Below, piece by piece: positions 49,544-54,212 of a stretch of DNA of 54,212 bases (the first letter of the stretch is position 1; the number at the start of each line of letters is the position of its first letter). Source of the stretch: JBPESN01 sp051710625 (lineage in GTDB: Bacteria > Pseudomonadota > Gammaproteobacteria > Enterobacterales > Enterobacteriaceae); assembly GCF_051710625.1 (NCBI RefSeq), contig NZ_JBPESN010000011.1:1-54212 (forward strand). The letters are read 5' to 3'. Made by a program: the position numbers and the translations under genes. The notes under the pieces were generated by a model that worked only from the letters and a program-made list of their open reading frames with translations, had not been told where the DNA came from and ran no database searches.

Positions 49544-50642
49544 TTGACGTCTTATTTACTAAAACGCCTGCTGTTAATTATCCCCACGCTGTGGGCCATT
49601 TATCACTCTCAACTTCTTTATCGTGCAAATTGCGCCCGGCGGGCCGGTGGATCAGGCGATAGCCGCCATTGAGCTGGGACAAACGGCCGGCTTCGGCGGC
49701 AGCCACGGCAGCAATCCCCTGTCGCGCAATCAGACCCTGCACGGTGGCCAACTGGGGAATAATCAATATCGCGGCGCGCGGGGGCTGAATCTGGAGGTGA
49801 TTGCCGAAATAACCCGCCGCTACGGTTTCGATAAGCCGCTGCACGGACGTTACTTCACGTTGTTATGGCAATATGTCCGCTTTGACTTCGGCGACAGTTT
49901 GTTTCGCGGCGCCTCGGTGAGGCAGCTTATCAAAGACAGCCTGCCGGTTTCGGTCTCCCTGGGGGTATGGAGTACGCTGATTATCTATCTGGTGTCGATT
50001 CCGCTCGGCATCAAAAAGGCGGTACGCAACGGCAGCACCTTCGATACCTGGAGGAGCTTGCTCATCATCATCGGCTAGGCTATTCCGGCGTTTTTATTCG
50101 CCGTCCTGCTTATCGTGCTGTTCGCCGGCGGCAGCTATCTGGACTGGTTCCCGCTACGCGGTCTGGTGTCCGGTGATTTCGACGCCCTGCCCTGGTATGG
50201 CAAGATAGCCGATTATTTCTGGCACTTTACCCTGCCGGTACTGGTGATGGTGATTGGCGCTTTTGCCATCTTAACCATGCTCACCAAAAACGCGTTTCTC
50301 GACGAGATCCGCAAACAGTATGTTATCACCGCACGCGCCAAGGGACTCAAGGAAGGCGCCATCCTTTATCGCCATGTTTTTCGCAACGCCATGCTGCTAG
50401 TTATCGCGGGTTTTCCCGCCACCTTTATCAGCATGTTTTTTACCGGTTCGTTGCTCATTGAAGTGATGTCTTCCCTTAACGGCCTGGGGCTGCTGGGCTA
50501 TGACGCCACGCTGTCGCGCGATTACTCCGTCATGTTCGGTATGCTGTACATCTTCACGCTCATCGGTCTGCTGTTGAATATCATTAGCGATATTACCTAT
50601 ACTCTGGTCGATCCCAGAATTGATTTCGGGAAGCGCCATTGA
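49544..50642 (+). pseudogene. yejB: Peptide ABC transporter permease YejB, inactivated
   Basis: A TTG start after GAGGAGAGGTCGC opens MTSYLLKRLLLIIPTLWAI. The frame is lost at about 49603, where NFFIVQIAPGGPVDQ should continue. The next frame covers QIAPGGPVDQAIAAIELGQ and VSLGVWSTLIIYLVSIPLGI to an in-frame TAG at 50076-50078, replacing the Tyr of IIIGYAIPAF. The permease EAA-type loop region and MLLVIAGFPATFISMFFTGS follow to 50642. It overlaps the yejE start by three bases. Confidence 0.9.
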
Positions 50643-51633
50643 AATCGTTGTCTCCGGTGAAGCAGGCGCGCTGGGCGCGCTTTTGCCACAATAGCCGCGC
50701 CTATTGGTCGCTGTGGTTGTTTATGTTGCTGTTCGCGTTCAGTTTGTGTTCAGAGCTTATCGCCAACGACAGAGCGCTGCTGGAGCGGTATCAGGGTCAG
50801 TTCTATCTGCGTTATTGCATGATTACAGCGAGGCTGCCTTTGGCGGCCCGCTGTAATGCAGCGGCTTGAGGAGCAAGGTTGGGCGCTGTGGGCGCTAGTG
50901 CTTTTCAACTATCGCACCATTAATTACGCCTCAGCCTCGCCGTTCTCGGCCCCGCCCGAGGCGGGGAATTGGCTCGGTACCAACAGCAACGGCCGCGATG
51001 TCCTGGCCAATCTCCTGTATGGCTTCCGGCTGTCGATGCTGTTCGGGCTGGCGTTAACGTTTTTGTCGAGCCTTATCGGCATCGTTGGTCGGCGCCACTC
51101 AGGGTTATTACGGCGGGCGTCTGGATTTGTGGGGCCAGCGCTTTGTTGAGGTCTGGTCCGGTATGCCGACGCTGTTTCTGATCATTTTACTTTCAAGCGT
51201 AGTGCCGCCTAATTTCTGGTGGCTGCTGGGCATTATCGTCCTCTTTGGTTGGATGAGCCTGGTCGGCGTCGTGCGGGCGGAGTTTCTGCGCACCCGCAAT
51301 TTCGACTATATCTGCGCCGCGCAGGCAATGGGCGTCAGCGATCGGCACATTATGCTGCGCCATATGCTACCTAACGCCATCGTCGCAACGCTAACCTTTC
51401 TGCCGTTTATATTGTGCGGCTCGATAACCACGCTTACCTCGTTGGACTTCCTCGGCTTCGGCCCGCCGCTCAGCTCTCCCTCGCTGGGAAATCTGCTCTT
51501 GGAAGGCAAAAACAATTTGCAGGCGCCTTGGCTTGGTATTACCGCATTTATCACACTGGCGCTGGTGCTGTCGTTATTAATTTTTATCGGCGAAGCGGTG
51601 CGCGACGCTTTCGATCCGAGAAAGGCGTATTAA
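50639..51633 (+). pseudogene. yejE: Peptide ABC transporter permease YejE, inactivated
   Basis: A TTG at 50639 opens MKSLSPVKQARWARFCHNSR, matching E. coli YejE. The frame changes near 50815. About 10 residues are missing after the AFGGPL equivalent, where a TAA now sits. MQRLEEQGWALWALVLF follows. Another shift near 51085 leads into GYYGGRLDLWGQRFVEVWSG and HIMLRHMLPNAIVATLTFLP, which runs open to DAFDPRKAY. The second half is therefore one clean frame. Confidence 0.9.
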
Positions 51634-51634
51634 T

Positions 51635-53256
51635 ATAAACCGCACGCCGTTATTGGCTATCAATCACTTGAGAGTGGCGTTCCGCCAGGGGACGTCGGTG
51701 CACCGGGTCGTCGATGATGTGTTGCTCACGCTGCACGCAGGCGAAACGCTGGCGCTGGTGGGCGAATCGGGCTCCGGCAACAGCGCCACTGGGTTGTCGG
51801 TCCTGCGCCTGCTGCCCGCGCCGCCGGTTGAGTACCCGGGTGGGGAAATCCGGTTTAACGGACAAAGTTTGCTTGACGCCGATGAGGCGGCCTTGAAGCG
51901 TATTCGCGGCAATGATATCGCGATGATTTTCCAAGAGCCGATGTGTCGTCGCTTAACCCGCTGCACACACTGGAGAAGCAACTCAGCGAAGTTCTGCTGC
52001 TGCATCGCGGTATGGGGGGAAAGCCGCCCGCGCCGAGGCGCTAGCGAGCCTTGAGCGGGTCGGCATTCATCACCCCGCCAGCCACTTGCAGGACTATCCG
52101 CATCAGTTGTCCGGCGGCGAACGTCAGTGGGTCATAATCGCGATGGCGTTGTTAACGCGGCCAAAACTGTTGATAGCAGATGAACCGACGACCGCCCTCG
52201 ATGTGACGGTCCAGGCGCAGATCCTGCAATTGCTAGCGGATCTGCGCCTGGAATTGGACATGGCGCTGCTGTTTATTACCCACGACACTGAATAGTGTTC
52301 GCCAAATGGCGGATCGGGTGGCGGTGATGCAAAACGGGCGCTGCGTGGAAACCAATACTTGCCAAACCCTGTTCAGCGCGCCGGCGCATCCCTATACACG
52401 CAGCGATTACTGGCCACCGAACCGTCCGGCCAGCCCCCCCGGCGATAGCGCAGGATGCCGCCCCCTGCTGCGGCTAACCAATCTGGGCGTCAGCTATGGC
52501 GGCGCCGGGCGGATATTCACACGGCGTCAGGCGCCAAAAACTGCTCTGAGCGGTCTTGACTTTACGCTGCGCCGCGGCGAAAGTCTGGGTTTGGTGGGGG
52601 AATCCGGCTCCGGGAAAAGCACCACCGCGCTGGCGCTGCAGCGGCTCATCGCCAGCGAGGGCGAAATCTGGTTTGAGCTATGCCCCTGCATCAGTTTGAC
52701 CGCTGGCAAATGCTGCCGCTGCGCCGGCGCATCCAGGTCGTGTTTCAAGATCCCTACTTCGGCGTTGAATCCACGCTTATCCATGGCGGAAATTGTCGCA
52801 GAAAGTCTGCAGGCGCACCAGAAGCTCAGTGCGCACGCGGTGGAGCAGCGGGTGGTTGCCGCGCTGGAGGAGGTCAAACTGGATGCCGCCAGTCGCCATC
52901 GCTATCGCTATCCAGGGGAATTTTCCGGCGGACAGCGCCAGCTTATCGCCATCGCTCGCGCGTTGATTTTGCAGCCCGAGTTGGTGATCCTCGATGAGCC
53001 AACATCCTCTCTGGATCGATCGGTACAGGCCCAGATCCTGTCGTTACTGCAAGAGCTGCAACAAAAACATCGCTTGACCTATATCTTTATTAGTCATGAT
53101 TTACAGGTGATACGAGCAATGTGCCATCAGGTGGTGGTGCTGCGCCAGGGACAGGTCGTAGAACAAGGCAGCGCCGAGGCCGTGTTCCGCACGCCGCAAA
53201 CGCCATATACGCGGGAATTGATGACGGCGGGACGTCAATTCGCCCCGGAGCGTTAG
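51635..53256 (+). pseudogene. yejF: Peptide ABC transporter ATPase YejF (two nucleotide-binding domains), inactivated
   Basis: Homology begins at ATA-AAC-CGC (51635), where a start ATG is expected, directly after the yejE stop. In the first ATPase domain the P-loop GESGSGKS reads GESGSGNS, losing the ATP-binding Lys. Frames change near 51945 (MCRRLTRC for MVSLNPLH). The signature HQLSGGERQWVIIAMALLTR is in another frame, and one more break occurs at HDTE-stop. The second domain has an intact GESGSGKSTTALALQRL, a small shift at 52670-52770, and GEFSGGQRQLIAIARALILQ with LVILDEPTSSLD. Confidence 0.9.
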
Positions 53257-53378
53257 CGGGAAGCGAAAGCAGGATTCACTGGCGCGGTATGGCGAGGAAA
53301 GCAGCCCCCCGTGCGCACAAGCGTGGCGGGAAGCAACAGGCGGCCGCGCACGGCCGTTGACGGGCTAGAGAGATAATC

Positions 53379-53717
53379 TTAGGCGATGTGCGGTGCGCCG
53401 GCGGGTTCAGCGACCGCCACGCCTATATTCTTGATGCGGCACAAACCGGCGCATTCATCTTCACGGTGTAAAAACAGGCAGGGCTTGCCGTCGCACTCCA
53501 CGATCGAGCAGCTGACGTCCATTTCTGCCAAGGTGCGGGCGAGCTCACGCATCACCTGCCAGGCGGTATCATCGCCGTGACTCAGCAGCGTCAACCCGAT
53601 CAAGACATTATCGTCATGGCGGGCTTCAATAACCGATTCTACCTTGACCCCGGTATAGCCTTGCAGGCAGCGGTATTGATGCGGTAACCGGTGTACCACG
53701 GATAAGTGTAAATTCAT
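53379..53717 (-). CDS. yejG: YejG family protein of unknown function
   Basis: The 112-residue product starts MNLHLSVVHRLPHQYRCLQG; the ATG at 53717 follows GGGAGAGGCAGTG, and a GTG one codon earlier is possible. It ends CRIKNIGVAVAEPAGAP and matches E. coli YejG (114 residues) throughout, including CSIVECDGKPCLFLHREDE. Four cysteines are spaced along the chain. Its function is unknown. It lies convergent to yejF as in E. coli and has no visible lesions. Confidence 0.88.
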   Translation of the reverse strand: MNLHLSVVHRLPHQYRCLQGYTGVKVESVIEARHDDNVLIGLTLLSHGDDTAWQVMRELARTLAEMDVSCSIVECDGKPCLFLHREDECAGLCRIKNIGVAVAEPAGAPHIA

Positions 53718-53745
53718 CACTGCCTCTCCCTAGAAGCGCCATAAC

Positions 53746-54212
53746 CGTAGTGGTCAACTAAAACTGGCCACCGCGTTAGGGTTTTTCCAGTATCTATTTT
53801 CTGATTTGTTTAGTGGCAACCCACCGTTATATTTATGCGGCCTGAGTGCGCTGTAATATCCCACGATATAGTCGGTAATTTTATGAGCTACTTCGCTGAA
53901 GCTGTTGTAACCCTTTGTCGGCACCCATTCTGTCTTCAGGCTGCGGAAGAACCGCTCCATCGGACTGTTATCCCAACAGTTACCACACCGACTCATGCTT
54001 TGTTTAATCCGGTAACGCCATAGCAACTGTCGGAACTACCTGCTCGTATAGTGACTACCCTGATCGCTGTGGAACATCACTCCGCCTGGTTTACCACGCG
54101 TTTCCCATGCCATTTCCAGTGCTTTGATGGTCAGTCTACTGCCCGGGGAGAACGACATAGCCCAGCTCACCGGTTTCCTCGCGAACAGATCAAGAACAAC
54201 CGCAAGGTATGC
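53746..54212 (-). mobile_element. IS911-like element (IS3 family), right-edge copy D, inverted
   Basis: The outer end CGTAGTGGTCAACTAAAACT starts 29 bp upstream of yejG. On the minus strand the C-terminal part of OrfB reads MLWRYRIKQSMSRCGNCWDN, SPMERFFRSLKTEWVPTKGY and ENRYWKNPNAVASFS-stop. Further in, HYTSRQFRQ has TAG in place of a Gln (about 54038), so this copy is also inactive. It is in the opposite orientation to copies A-C, and the window ends inside it. Confidence 0.9.

Noticed and set aside
1..54212. Treating all frameshifts as sequencing errors
   Set aside because: Many genes also carry in-frame nonsense codons, large deletions and active-site substitutions, and intact essential genes in the same DNA have no frameshifts. 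Individual single-base indels (for example in lpxT or purL) could still be errors.

Overview
The window is about 54 kb of a GC-rich enterobacterial chromosome in an advanced state of gene decay. Intact housekeeping genes alternate with genes broken by nonsense codons, frameshifts and internal deletions, while most of the DNA is still in place. Protein sequences match Escherichia coli counterparts closely from memory. The mix of decay, remaining synteny and IS3-family copies fits a Sodalis-type recently host-restricted insect symbiont. That assignment is inference; the species cannot be fixed from the sequence alone.

Layout. The left edge is a truncated IS911-like copy. Block 1 (172-14094) holds pepA(broken)-holC-valS on the minus strand, lptF-lptG on the plus strand, a run of decayed accessory genes (LysR regulator, YncE-like propeller, yjjA, nei), a second IS911-like copy and tRNA-Leu(CAA), leuX. 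A short unidentified repeated sequence then abuts a beheaded recO. Block 2 (14566-35250) follows the E. coli 57-min order: recO(broken), pdxJ, acpS, yfhL(remnant), an insertion with a LuxR regulator, an acid phosphatase and murR-murQ-murP (all broken), pgpC(broken), tadA, mltF, purL(broken), the GlmY small-RNA locus, glrK-qseG-glrR (all broken), glnB and glyA. A third IS911-like copy, an orphan AT-rich gene remnant and a second copy of the unidentified repeat follow. Block 3 (37268-53717) follows the E. coli 48-49-min order: fruB-fruK-fruA, setB, yeiP, yeiQ, yeiR, lpxT, mepS, yejA-yejB-yejE-yejF and yejG. Only mepS and yejG look clearly intact there; yeiP is doubtful. A fourth IS911-like copy runs off the right edge.

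Function. What survives is core machinery: ValRS, the DNA polymerase III chi subunit, LPS export (LptFG), PLP synthesis (PdxJ), ACP activation (AcpS), tRNA editing (TadA), wall remodelling (MltF, MepS), nitrogen signalling (GlnB) and one-carbon metabolism (GlyA). What is lost is catabolism and uptake (fructose, MurNAc, peptides via Yej), repair (RecO, Nei), de novo purine synthesis (PurL), envelope sensing (GlrK/GlrR) and LPS or phospholipid phosphatases (LpxT, PgpC). Several operators outlive their genes: PurR at purL, Cra at fruB and GlrR-type sites upstream of glmY.

The most notable signals are: a shared 98-bp repeat that ends exactly where recO and fruA are truncated; many deletions that look joined at short repeats, including an in-frame fruK-fruA fusion; an apparently preserved glmY whose activator system is dead; an IS landing 2 bp upstream of leuX; and a KMSKS-to-KMSNS change in an otherwise intact ValRS.
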